Source of the DNA: Harmothoe impar
Lineage: Eukaryota; Annelida; Polychaeta; Phyllodocida; Polynoidae
Direction: 5' to 3'
Length of the DNA stretch: 64,000 nt
Assembly: GCA_947462335.1 (NCBI GenBank)
Contig: OX381710.1
Coordinates: forward strand, 24,087,772-24,151,771
Shown: positions 33,023 to 44,399 of the stretch, piece after piece
Layout of the letters: every line of letters begins with the position of its first letter
Numbering within the stretch: the first letter of the stretch is position 1
The notes under the pieces: model-generated
Databases searched by the model: none
The model's input: only the letters and a program-made list of their open reading frames with translations
Told to the model about the DNA's origin: nothing
Position numbers and translations under genes: made by a program

Positions 33023-34514
33023 GGTGTCCCCGGGGCTGCTGCCGGCCAGCCCTGTCTGTCGCAGTGCTGCGAGTGTTTGGTCTGAGATTTACTCTAATCC
33101 AAAATCAAATACCCTGGTAACACGCCCCCAGCACCCCCGGTCACCAACCCCGGGGTGGCATCCTGGTTAAAGGGACACTTGGCATGGACTTCTGTGACTT
33201 CTCAGTCAAACTGATATTGCATGTCACCGGTGCGTTTTGTAATAAGTCCTTAAAGCAATAATATAGTCCACTGATGCTAAACTCCGCTGATGCTATGTGT
33301 AGTGATGCTTGTGGTGGGAAGGAGGGGGGGGGTCATGGATAGTCATTGAGACTATACATGTACTACCTGATGTGCAGCATTGCGCTAGGAGAGCTGACTC
33401 TGTGTTGAGGTCAAAAGGACTCACCCAGCATATTCTAGAACAAGCCGGTTGGAGCCTAGACATGTATACACATATATTATAGCTACAAAACCTTAGTGTC
33501 AGATTATATAGATTGCCTATAACGAGACAAAGACCGCATGTCCCTATAGTGTAAGCATATTTAATATCTGCCGAATGTAACTTTTGTCCCACATAGGCGT
33601 AGATACACAGACAAACTTAGATGTTGCTAGAGAAAAATATGAAATACATTTGTGTAGGATTCAGAAAAGAATCATATATATCAGATGTCAACACAATAGA
33701 GGCTCTGGGCTGAGAACCCTTGAGGGCTATTGTTACAGAAATGAATATATTGTCACTCATGATTCTTTGCTGAAGTGACAAAGTAAACCATGTTCCCTCT
33801 CTAGCTGACCACATTCGCTACGTTAGCTTCTGACTATATGATTCACCTAATGCGAATTCATGGACAATTTTCTTTAGACCTGGAAGGTAGCTCCCTTCAT
33901 TAGAGAACTTTAATTCATCTAGTCCACACACATGCATGTCTTTTTAGCCTTGCCTTTCACCATAACATGCTATGCTAACTAATATTCACTGTCGCCTGGA
34001 GCTCATATATCCACCGTCTCCCCTGTAAGTCCTTCTGATATTTTAATATGGGTAGTGTCCCACTTTAATAATCAACTCCAGCAGAGCCACTCCCTTCACA
34101 CCCGACTTTCTATTAAAGCGTCAGCCGGACGTTGTGTCCTTATAAGGAGCCCTCCGTCCTCCTGCCCCACCCCGACCACTACCGCCAGGCGGGGATGGCG
34201 CTCACTTGTTGGCGCCGCGCGGCCTTTCCCATCGGCGGCTTGGCTTCCATGGCCATGGGGACTGGGCGCGACAGGCGACGGTCCCTGCTGCCAAAAAAGC
34301 TCCGTCTGTTCAATTAGCCTGCTGGTGTGAGGCTGGGCAGGCGGCGGTCAGCAGGTCTGTCTGTGCCCAGGGTACAGGGTGCGGCCGGCTCCCAGCTGCA
34401 TGGGGTCGGGAAGAAGCCAGGTGAGGCGTGGGGCCCACCTCTCCCACCTGACACGGCCCGTCTAGCATTCCAGCTACGGTAGTGTCTGGTCCTCACGGGG
34501 GAGGCTACTGGGTG
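33023..34514. other. no gene called; CpG-rich patch 34120-34440
   Basis: 33023-34050 is plain. From 34120 the sequence is CpG-rich with overlapping plus frames (MALTCWRRAAFPIGGLASMA; CEAGQAAVSRSVCAQGTGCG). There is a good acceptor (GTCTGTGCCCAG, 34370) and donor (GAAGCCAGGTGAGG, about 34421) bounding a possible 50-base exon. Frame unresolved. Confidence 0.3.
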
Positions 34515-35420
34515 GGTGGGAAGCCAGGGGCGTAGGTCAAGAAGCCAATAGAGAAGCCACTCACGTAATAAAACACCAAACACACATCGGGCAATACAGG
34601 CCTGCAACCCGTAGTTTAGGGTCAAGAGGTCAAAGAGCTTAAGGTCAAATTAAGGTCATATCACTAATACCAAGAAGTCAAAGAGTCTGAGGCTAAATTA
34701 AGGCCAGGTTGATCCCTGATACCATAGGGTCGGCGGGCCAACGGAGAAGCCACCAAAGTCACGAAACTGAATATTTTTGGGCATGGCTCCTGAATCAAGG
34801 GCCCATTGTTGAAAAGTCAACTGTTAATGTACCTTAGTAAAACAGCTGCAAGTCATTGGGCAGGTAGACTAGACTTAATTCCACGAAGCCACTCGAGAAG
34901 CCATCGGTGGTTATCACCGTAAATAAAGGCCATTGGACAGGAAGCCTTACGCCAGTTGCTTGGGGCCAAGAAGCCAACTGAGGAGCCACCTCGGTAAACC
35001 AAGTGCGCCCCATTGGCCTGCATGGGGGACTAGACTCAATAACTTAGAGTAGTAATAAGGCCAAATAAAAAAAAAGTTTTGTTTCAGGTAACATGGGAAG
35101 AAACTCTAGGGTCGGTAGGTCGGATTTTTTTTTTTTTTTTTACTTTTTTTTTTTTAAACTTCCCCTCTAAAATTGACCCAAAAAAAGTGTAAAAATGGAG
35201 AGATTTTTTTCCAGAATTTTGTAAACCTAAAGTTGACCCAAAAAAGTATAAAAATTTCTTCAAAATTGCATAAAAAAACGTAGGGTCGGCCCTGTTTAGA
35301 TAGGGTCGGTCGGGTGACCTGAAACAAACTTTTTTTTTTTTTGCCTAATGGGGCAAAAAGCATGCAGCTAGTTGCTTATGTCGGGAAGCCAACTGAGAAG
35401 CCACTTGAGGAGTATATCTC
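34515..35420. repeat. dispersed GAAGCCAC/AAGAAGCCAAC array
   Basis: The paired words AAGAAGCCAA...GAGAAGCCAC recur about every 80-200 bases (34537, 34743, 34885, 34967, 35385). A Harbinger-like MITE at 35059-35345 interrupts the array. Confidence 0.6.
35059..35345. mobile_element. Harbinger-like MITE, copy B
   Basis: GGCC + A tract + GTTTCAGGT ends in inverted orientation, flanked by TAA on both sides (35056-35058, 35346-35348). The interior has GGGTCGGTAGGTCGG words and a T17-type tract. Related to copy A by its end words. Confidence 0.75.
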
Positions 35421-35889
35421 AAAGACACGCCCGTCAAGAGGTAAACGAAGTGAAGAACATTTGGATAGTTACACAAGGCGCAAAAATTCACATTATAAAT
35501 ACAGGATAACACAAATGACAATGGAAGCCATGGCCATGGGCATTGTAACCATGAGGAAGATATCTCTAGTGGAATATATAGGAACTACAATGGACAGCCA
35601 ATTAAATGGATCAGGACATCCGGGTTCTTTCTGTCACATTGTCTATAAGTACAAAATGTACCATAGCTTCCCGATTTCATTTTTATCCCATCTCAGTGGT
35701 GAACACAAAACATGATAGATCTACATGTAACAGAAAGATTAGGTATCAAACCATTCCCCTGCTTATTTCCGATCTGTCATGAATGGTTTAGCATATGACA
35801 GTCCCCCAGTCCATTCCTTGTATATACGTTGTGGTTCTCAGCGCCTACAGAAACAGCCTTATGTGAGGTCTGTGTGCTGCTCATCACGT
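35421..35889. other. no gene called
   Basis: A 124-codon plus frame covers 35341-35715 but begins inside the MITE end and is AT-rich. No splice support. Confidence 0.3.
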
Positions 35890-36110
35890 AGAGGCGGTAA
35901 ACGCGGACAGTAGCGGCCACCAGGCGGCGCCCATGGCGGCCCGCTGAGCTGCTCCCTTCACCCATGAGCGGCTCACGCCAATTTCCGCTTTTTACTACAC
36001 CTCACCACCTAGCGGCCGCCTCCCACACCTCTTCCGGCCTTTACTTCCGGGTTCAACGTCTGAATGATGTCTTCTGGCCGCTGATCATCTTGTTTACCGG
36101 AGTGAGCATA
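35890..36110. promoter_or_regulatory. CpG-rich, promoter-like segment
   Basis: A CpG-dense block in AT-rich surroundings with CTTCCGGCC and ACTTCCGGGTT (ETS-type), GCCCATGGCGGCC (YY1-like) and a CTCF-like CCACCAGGCGGCGCC at 35917. This combination is typical of housekeeping-type promoters. Which strand is transcribed is not clear; a minus frame (RLYVMSSTQTSHKAVSVGAE) lies at 35777-35965. Confidence 0.35.
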
Positions 36111-37074
36111 GCTGAGCAGCTCCAGGGTCTAGAGTAACCACTTCTATCTCTTTACATGTGCCGCTATATGGGGAGGCTAGATCACTACTGGCAACAACCT
36201 GGTCCTAATATTCTCAGTGTCTGGATTTTGTCCCTCAAGATTGTCATAATTCGACTTATTCCACGCTTTGAAGCACATAAACGTGGAATGAATTAAAATT
36301 CAGTTCCAATCTACGGTCGGTATCTCATGTAGGCAACCGCCATCAAGATTAATGTTTTAGGATACTCACGGAAAACAGGTTTATCTTACAGATATAATGT
36401 GACTTATGCAGTTACTGCGTTTTTCACATGTTTACATCTCTGTACATTTTTGCTCACTTTGTGAGATTTCTGGTCCCGATATCAAGTTGGCACGTAGCTC
36501 AGTGAGCAGTGCCCTATTTATTGCTGGTGTAGCAAATGTCGGTAACCACACAATATTATATGTCTATATCACCAACATCCTCAACAGCTGCCAGCAGAGA
36601 TAATCTGAGACGGGGTGATTAACATATGTCACACCTGTTAGTGTTAATCTGCTATTATCAACTGTATAATTACCCATGTTTCTCGATAATGTTGATATTT
36701 GTTAATTAGTGGTATATTTAGCCTGTCCTATCTGACCATATTCTTTCACACTTGTTACGTCAAGTCATATGAGCGATACAATTACCCATGTACATTGGAC
36801 ATGAATAACGGTACTTTCTTACATGTGTTCTTAAGTGGGAAAAATGTTTGATTGAGTGAAACGTGTAAAATCAAATGTCAGCTTTATGTATCTAAGGAGA
36901 CTGTCAAAAATCAGAGTGCATCCAGACATAGAACAGCACAGCGGTATATGTCTTAAATCAGCACGGTTGTCAAGGGCTAGGTGTGTGCCACTGTGGGACA
37001 GGATTGGTAAATGCCCCCCCCCCCCCCCCCCACACACACACCATCGCACCAATTCCGCCCACACTCAATGGTGC
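36111..37074. other. no gene seen; C tract at 37015
   Basis: AT-rich with no clear exons. Ends in a run of about 17 C followed by CACACACACA. Confidence 0.4.
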
Positions 37075-37276
37075 TCAGCCCTTTAGGGGCCGCATACTGT
37101 TTTAATGCTCTTTATCACCATGGGGCTTGACTGCGGCACTGGTGGGTAACTCGCAGGGGCTGTATGCAAGGAGTATACCGACCATGCTTGAATACAACAC
37201 TGTCGAACTACCATTCAGGCATCATAGCGGTAAAAGGCAAAGTATATTGAAGAACTATGTGTCCATTATAGGGTTA
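37075..37276. mobile_element. TTAA-type MITE, copy 11
   Basis: CCCTTTAGGGGCCGCATACTG start and ATTATAGGGTTAA end, with a degraded middle (GGTAACTCGCAGGGGC). Confidence 0.65.
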
Positions 37277-38448
37277 AGACAGAAAGATGGGGGAATGGAG
37301 GGAAGAAGGGAGGTGGCGCCTGGACGTCCCGGCTACTTCCACTCAGAGTCGCCTCCAAAGCTGCGAAATCCAATTGGTGTGCGGCTGCTGTGCGCCTCTG
37401 GTGGTCGGGTAACGAGGGGGACAGGGCGGGAGGAGGCTTGACTCACCCTACACGCAGCAAATCTGCCTGCCCTCTGCAACATGTCAAGTCTCGTTAGCTT
37501 TGTGTCCCCGCCAAATTACACCTTCTTCAAACTTACTATTTTGACATTACTCTTTATCAGTCGCCGGGCTCAAGTGGCAAAGCCATCTAGAAGCCCCCCT
37601 GTGGAAGAGCATAAAAGAAAGTTTCCATTGGATGTGGCGCCTCGCCTTTGGTGCCCAACAAAGGCCTGTGGGATGTTTATGTTTGTTAAACTGGCATGGG
37701 AATGGACAAACAGGATAACATGACTTGTGAGGAACACCATCTCCGTCTTCTTACACCTTAATGTGTTTTATACATGCCATTTCTTGGTGCGGAGGCGGCA
37801 AGAGCATTCTGAACTTTTATTTGCATTTTTACGTTCCTGGTACATGTAGTATAAATTTACCGAGTGGGCGTCTTATCGATGGTATAACTTGCAGATTTTT
37901 CCTCAATTTCATCGACTGTGATCTTCGGCTACCTCAAGGCAACGGTAGTCTATATATGTTTTTCCTGGTACAGAAAAAGCTGTATCCACAAAATGTGTAT
38001 AGGCATTTGTAAAAAGAATGGATCTCAGGCGGCACGACTGAGACTCTCATCACTTTTCCTATTAAATTCACACAGTTCAGATTTAACGTGTCTGAAATTC
38101 AGTTTAAAAGCCTTTATTAAAAGCCCTCCTGAAAGTCATAGAGTGACGTTGGAATCAGTTTTATTGTGGCTATCAATTCTTAAGTTTTTATGGAACGCGC
38201 TGTACATATCATATATGACGCTTTAATGGCTTCCGTTTTCCAATTTCATGGAAACGTTAGATCAAACCCCCTTAAAAATAGGAGGTTAACATTCTTGTCC
38301 CTCTTTTTAGATTGACCTGTTATGAATTGGTCGACATTCGACCTATCTTTAGAAACCCATTTATAACTTAAGTAGTGTAAAAAAGGCATATTATCTACAG
38401 TAGACACAGTACCGCTTTAAGAAAACTACAACAGTCTGGTCTTGTCAG
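37277..38448. other. no gene called
   Basis: A GC-rich patch at 37300-37440 includes a CTCF-like core on the minus strand at about 37391-37404. Plus frames at 37481-38226 are AT-rich and hydrophobic, without splice support. Confidence 0.35.
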
Positions 38449-38626
38449 TCACCCTAAGACCTGATGTCAATGCCTCACGTCGTGGATTTATCAAGTGGGC
38501 AGGAGTCAACCACAACAGCACACTCGGTACCGCCGCCAAGAGGATGTGCCTCGGAACCACCCCGTACATTTGTAACAGTGGGAAGGGGCGGCATGGGGCC
38601 CACCCCTTGACACCTGTGACACCTGG
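38449..38626 (+). CDS. candidate internal exon, unknown protein
   Basis: Acceptor GTCTGGTCTTGTCAG and donor CCTGG followed by GTGAGG bound a 178-base open segment. It reads TLRPDVNASRRGFIKWAGVN, HNSTLGTAAKRMCLGTTPYI and CNSGKGRHGAHPLTPVTPG. Codon choice is mixed with many C/G third positions, and two N-glycosylation-type NxS/T sequons are present. The minus strand is also open for 112 codons across this segment, so strand is not certain. No family recognised. Confidence 0.42.
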
Positions 38627-39770
38627 GTGAGGAGGTGGCCGTCTTTAGTTGACACGGGAGGAGGGGAGCTTCATCACAGACACAATCACTGTCACGGCCC
38701 ACCAAGGGCTGACACGGCCACTGCCGTGAGCAGCATGTGTAATGTGACGTAGCCCCATAATGCCAGGGGTAGGATTGAGACATGGGTCTGGAATCAGTTA
38801 TGTGGTATAACAACTTGAGAGCTTCAGATATTATTAAAAGATAGGGGGAACGTTCGCAAATGGCGTCACTTATTTTGCGACATTTTCCATACCCCTACCC
38901 CCTTGTCAGTATTTTGGGCAAATTGACCTACCGATTGATTATTGATTGATTGATTTGTTTAACGTCCATACGTAAATCAAGTACCACACGGGACATATCT
39001 CAAGTTAGCAAGGTTAGCAAGGTAGCCATCCAGCCTTGCCTCACAGTAAGACAGCTATTTATTAAAATAATTTATATGCTGCCAGCCCAGATTTTCTTTG
39101 AACTATGATACAGTGTGCAAGGAATGGGGCAACATGTCCTGTGATACCGTAGGTCTTTGTTTCGACTAAATAAACAGTATGGGAATTTCTTCAACATTGC
39201 CAGAAGTATCTTGAGGTAGGAAGTGCATGGGATCTGATTTAGTTGTTAATATTACGCGAATTACCGTACACAGCCCCCGTCTCCAGACCCTACATGGTTT
39301 ATCATATCCAACAGTCGGTGCCTACATGAAGCACGTCTTGATATGATAAGTGTTCCTTTACTGACTAGTGACTACGACCGGTACATAGGTTCCAGTATAT
39401 GCTGACTCTAACTGTTCTGAGTGTAGGATCAAGTATTACAGAGTGGCACTGATTAGCGCCAACAAAGGTCTGTGATATCGTAATGATTATTGGCACATTA
39501 CACTTCACCTTCAAAGTGTGTGTGAGATATCGCCAGTCTTGACTATATCTCAATTATGGGCGTGTGTAACATGTGTGGTATGGGGTCAGACGTTTGGCTT
39601 TGACGCGGTTCGACCTTGCTGGCGGATTGCCCAGTGTGTGCATGTACCCCCCCCCCCCCCCCCCCCCACCTAGGAGACACACCTCCTGCCGACCTCCGCC
39701 ATACAACCAGCCTCTGACCTGCCTGCATTAATATGCACTAATTACACAACAGTTGTCATGGCGCCTCACG
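38627..39770. other. no gene seen; mollusc-type repeat motif at 38935
   Basis: At 38932-38968 GATTGATT repeats lead into TTTGTTTAACGTCC, a motif I associate with dispersed repeats in molluscs. A run of about 20 C lies at 39647. No exon called. Confidence 0.45.
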
Positions 39771-40955
39771 TTAGTGGCGGCATAGTGCTTTAATGCCATT
39801 TAGTTGTCACACAGAGAAAATTATCAGAGTCATAATAACTCCCTTGTCAGGGTTAAACTGGGGTTAACTCTCTTACAAGCTAATTGGACTCTGCTAATGT
39901 AAGGTGTCAATCCCTATTTGACTCTTTTATCACTATCGACTCCCTTGCACTACAGAGTTAAGTCGTGTTTTACTCTGTTAGTAGCAGAGTCAAACTCACA
40001 TTGACTCTTGTGAAGAGTCAAAGTGAGTTTGACTCTTATGTGTCAATTTTGTGATTACCACCAGGTGGTGCCACCTGAGAAATAGCTGAGTGTTGGCACT
40101 AGATGGCAGCAGTTTATATTGTAGAGAGAATTCCCTCCAATGTAGGATACACTTTTCATAACTGCAATCAAACCACATGTGTCAATTAGTTGTTTAATGT
40201 ATAAGAAGGAAGATAATTCAATAGGGTTTCATAATATATAGAAGTTTCTCTTTGAATGTGTAAATTAAGATAGAAAATTACATTTTGACCTGGGAACATC
40301 TTTCCTGAAGTTTTAAATTAACTATAAGGATGGAGCCACACTTCCTGAAGGTATCGATTCAAAATCGGATGGCAAAGATGACAAGACTTTAAATGGCCAA
40401 TTGCACCAGTCTTATCTTTGTCGACTGTAACTTGATGAATAGGTTTTCTACCTTTCATTATTCATAACTTGAGAGATTCCCGGAGTATCCCAGCAGAATT
40501 CTTACTTTAACTCTTCTAGAGGGGAGAGTCAACAGAGGTTTAACTCTCCACTATTAAGGAATCTACCCTATTTTGACTCTGATTTAAAGGGTGTCAAATA
40601 GGTTTTAACTCCTCTCGCAGCAGAGTCGAGCATGCTTTAGCTCCATTCCAGAAGAGAGTCAAATACAGTTTGACTCTCTTGCCTATCAAAGAGAGAGTTA
40701 TTCTGGTGATAGAGTTTCGACTCTGCTAAAAGAGTTATGCTGACTCTGATAATTTTCTCTGTGCAATCTCTTGATGCATGCATGCAGTACAGGGGAAAAA
40801 CGTCTCGGTGATGCATTCATGACTTATACCAACCCCTGACGCCTAGTAAATGATCGGCATAGTACGATTTACTCTCCAACTAGTGCTGCGTTTGTCATGG
40901 CAACAAATGAACAAATGACGCACTGAGGCACATTATATCATCCTTGAAGGGTTAA
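39771..40955. mobile_element. TTAA-type MITE, copy 12, split by another element
   Basis: Left piece 39771-39809 (GTGGCGGCATAGTGCTTTAATG), right piece 40764-40955 (GATGCATGCATGCAG ... CTTGAAGGGTTAA). Between them sits the GAGTCA-word TIR element. Confidence 0.75.
39810..40763. mobile_element. CACAGAG TIR element with GAGTCA words
   Basis: TIRs CACAGAGAAAATTATCAGAG... are perfect for at least 23 bp. CA is present on both sides (39808-39809, 40764-40765). The two subterminal zones (39810-40030 and 40500-40763) are packed with GAGTCA/TGACTC and AACTC words in both orientations. The middle is plain and includes a CACCAGGTGGTGCCACC dyad at 40058. No coding. Confidence 0.82.
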
Positions 40956-41125
40956 TCCTTTAAGGGTCACATTGTGATTTAACATGCAGAATATCAGTTA
41001 TCATCATGATGCATGAATGCAGCCCTGGTGACTAACTCGCCACTGCTGCATTTAATCATCATGCCGGCCCTATATTTGATACACTCTAGAAGGGTCGAGG
41101 GCATAGCTATCCGGCGCTTAAATAT
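40952..41125. mobile_element. TTAA-type MITE, copy 13, abutting copy 12
   Basis: It starts at the same TTAA (40952-40955) that ends copy 12. The left half is normal (TCCTTTAAGGGTCACATTGTG, GCAGCCCTGGTGACTAACTC); the right half is truncated. Confidence 0.72.
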
Positions 41126-43421
41126 TAGACAATATTAAATATATAACACCAAGCTACACGTCATCTTTAGGGGTAGCCACCCATTTCCCTTCTTGTTGAT
41201 GACCACCCCTTTGAAATAGTCTCATTTTTATGAAAACTGGTCAAGACATGACCTGTTCACCTAGGTGTGTTCACTCCCCTAAATCACTCATTTGAATGTA
41301 TTGAACATATTCATTTCTTTCTTGAACACACAGTACAATGTATGGACATCATTTCTAGGCAAGACTAATGGCAAATGAAAACTACATTTCAGCAAATATG
41401 TCAGAGGTAACTTAAACAAAGGGATATCTAGACCTGCATTGGTCATTGTCAGACACATTTTCAATCTTTTGAAGCATAATATAATCATGAGCCAAGCAGG
41501 GTCTTCATCAAGCATAGAGTTTGGGATTTTCATCTACTCCCATGGCAGTCTGTCTATCCTTTCGAAATCCATACTAAGTTAGGAATTGGGAGATTATCTA
41601 CTGATGTATTGGTCAAAATGTGAGTATATGAGGGAGACACATTTGAGACCCTTTGAAGTGGTTCTTTATCTTAGATGAAACCTGTATGGCAGACCAAATG
41701 GTAAAATTCCCTCAAGTTAAGCATAGTGGAATGGCTGAAACTAATTCTGTCCAACCATAGGCATACATTCTCAGCATATTTGGCTTCCCTGCCAACTTTA
41801 AAATTTGATAGCTTAGCAACCGTTTGTCTCATTGACAGATAGCGACTTTCTAACTGACTTGGAGAGCAGACGCTCTAGTAAAAAGTGATTCTGACATTTT
41901 GGCGGACTCTTTAGAAGTTCACATCTCAGGAACTAGAAGGGACTGCAATCATCAATGAGGACTCAGAGCCGGGGCTCAGAGGAAGCAGACTTTTGTTTTA
42001 CAATTTCAAATATAGCTGTTTCAGTGATGAAAGGTAGCGAAAAGTTGAATGTCAGATACATTTGATAGCCCCTTATCTTAGCTTTACAGTGGTATCTGAA
42101 TCACTGTTATAGGTACAGTCCTTGTGAAATGATCAGTGATTCCTCAAAATCAATTGGAGTAAACTGTGTTTTCCAGGTCATGTTTTGATGTCATGAATTG
42201 TGGTGTGTCACACAGAGCCTGACACGCCTCCTTCCCATGTCACTAAATCCAAATAACCACCCACCCCCTAACTAGTGATTTCATTTGTGAATTCGTCCCC
42301 ATACTTGAGAGGTCCTGACCTGACCGCTAATCATGTTGTCACTAAACCAGATACATGTATCGGTGCGCATGATAGCGATATAATTGAATCTTATATCAAC
42401 CCATGGTATAAATAATCCTGGTTTATTCTAATATGAAGTCATTGGTGCATCAGCTGCTCAATGGCACTTCTTGTAAATTTAATTGATCAAATATTTGGCG
42501 GATTGTTCACGCATATAAAGTTGCATGGTAATCACATACATGTTTGGTTTATAACTGTTCTTCAAAACAAGTTTACACAAAGAGAGATATTTTACTATTT
42601 GCTTCACCCATATATGTGATGCTTTTTAAAGTTTTACTGGTTTTCAAACGATAGAAACACTGTAATGTTATTTTATGGAGTTATTGATGAAACGGAGAAG
42701 ATAATTAAAACTTCTACTTGAAATATTGAAAATGTATTGGACATCTCACCCCAGTAAGATCTTGACTGATATAGACCCATAGCTGTGTCAGATGTAAGTG
42801 CCCCATAGGGTGTATAGACATAAATTGCATCCACAACTAGTGTCACAGCCTCAGCATAACTAGTGCATGTATACGGCTACGGCTCGGAGGTTAGAAGTGC
42901 GTGCGACTCCTCAACATTGGCACAGCTCCTGTAAGATTAGCATTGTTTAACATTGTTTCTCAGCTCTTAGCCTGCCCAGCGACGCGCGCACTGACGTCGC
43001 ACATTCCCTGATGGGCAGTGTGGGAGCCCCACTTAACATGCTGGAGGCCAGATAACCCTAGAGGTAGATAACCCCGGCCTGGAGGCCAGCCAATGTTGAA
43101 TGGACCTACCATTTACTGTTAGACAGTACACCGTCGGTGCATTTGACTCAGTTGCCAGTAATTGCATTACATAAGCAGGGTCAGGGCCATCATTGTCTTG
43201 TGACTATAGGGTCTACTTACTTCCAAGACAACAAAGGGGCTAAGAAGTATTGTAAAACGGTAGCAAAATGAACCTGGTTCTTGGGAAAGGTATATGTGAG
43301 TATGTCCTTCAATGAGAAATACGAGGGGATTTAACTATCTATAAGAGAAGACTAATCTAGCTTCCAATATGATACACTTCAATAACATTATACTCAAGTA
43401 CTACGAAGTAGGCCTTTTCTC
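41126..43421. other. no gene seen
   Basis: The longest plain stretch: AT-rich, no arrays, no exon with both splice sites. CpG appears only near 42970-43000. Confidence 0.45.
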
Positions 43422-43509
43422 CCAGAGCTTTCCACTAGGGTCTGCTGCTGATACGGGCTGCCCCAAAAGAAAGGCCCACCCGGCAGGCTGGAATCTGGGG
43501 GGCATGTAG
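43422..43509 (+). CDS. weak candidate last exon
   Basis: Strong acceptor GGCCTTTTCTCCCAG. The single open frame reads SFPLGSAADTGCPKRKAHPA then GWNLGGM and a TAG. A good donor (GGAGGGGTGAGC) lies about 30 bases beyond the stop, which would instead fit a non-coding transcript. Confidence 0.25.
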
Positions 43510-43943
43510 AGAGCCCGTCCTTGGGAGGGGTGAGCACTTTCCATCTGCCACCCTTGTATTTACTCAGGTTTCAGTCGATCCAGACCGCCCTCTGGTCGGA
43601 TCCAGGCATCCCAGTTAGAGTGGCTCAGGTCGTCTCATACTGATTCTCAGATACAAGTGTTTAAAGGGATTGGTCCATAGTGATGCGCTTCAAGACTTCA
43701 TGTTTGTCTTTACAGATAATACCTCACCCAATCTGAGAAATAAATGTAATGATGTATCATTAGGGATGAAAGTGACCGATTGCAAAAGGAAATAATCTCG
43801 AATTTGTTAAAAAAGGGTTTCAATACCCAGAACCATAATAAACTTAGAATCCATGATAAAACCTGAAGAATTCAATGTGTAAACAATTTATGTGGAAGCC
43901 TATACACGCAGGCTCTAAAGTCACACCTGTGCGGTCCTTGCAG

Positions 43944-44102
43944 GTGAAAGTTCCTGACACCGCGGGACCTTCGAGGCGACAGGGGTGGTGTGTGTTTGGC
44001 CAACTCTGCTCCACCCCAAGACCGTTACTTTTTACATTAAGTATGTGGTTTCCTGGCCATAATTCACATCGACATGACTGCCAGTGCTACAGGATTCCCT
44101 GA
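43944..44102 (+). CDS. candidate last exon, unknown protein
   Basis: Acceptor TGCGGTCCTTGCAG, then VKVPDTAGPSRRQGWCVFGQ, LCSTPRPLLFTLSMWFPGHN, SHRHDCQCYRIP and a stop. The end is cysteine/histidine-rich but does not match a zinc-finger pattern I know. A MITE follows 57 bases later. Confidence 0.3.
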   Translation: MKVPDTAGPSRRQGWCVFGQLCSTPRPLLFTLSMWFPGHNSHRHDCQCYRIP

Positions 44103-44158
44103 CCACATGAAAGCTACGTCTCTGCTACAGCCCGCCTGTCCACGTGGCACAAATTAGG

Positions 44159-44390
44159 ATAATCCTTTAAGGGCCACATAGGGCTTTAACGGGCTTTCCC
44201 TCTGTGATCATGATGCATGAATACAGCGCCAGCGAGTCTTTTCGCTTGGGCTACATTCATACGCCATGCCGACCGTTCGGGAGCGTATCAACCCCATAGG
44301 GTCGGCATTATGCTTGACTTTTCTTTCATACATGTATCGTGACGACATATGGCATGGCGCAGTAAAGCTTTTTGCGGCCCTTATAGGCCA
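44159..44390. mobile_element. TTAA-type MITE, copy 14
   Basis: ATAATCCTTTAAGGGCCACATAG start, TTTTTGCGGCCCTTATAGG end, internal GGGTCGGCATTATGC. Confidence 0.7.
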
Positions 44391-44399
44391 CCGCTGAGG

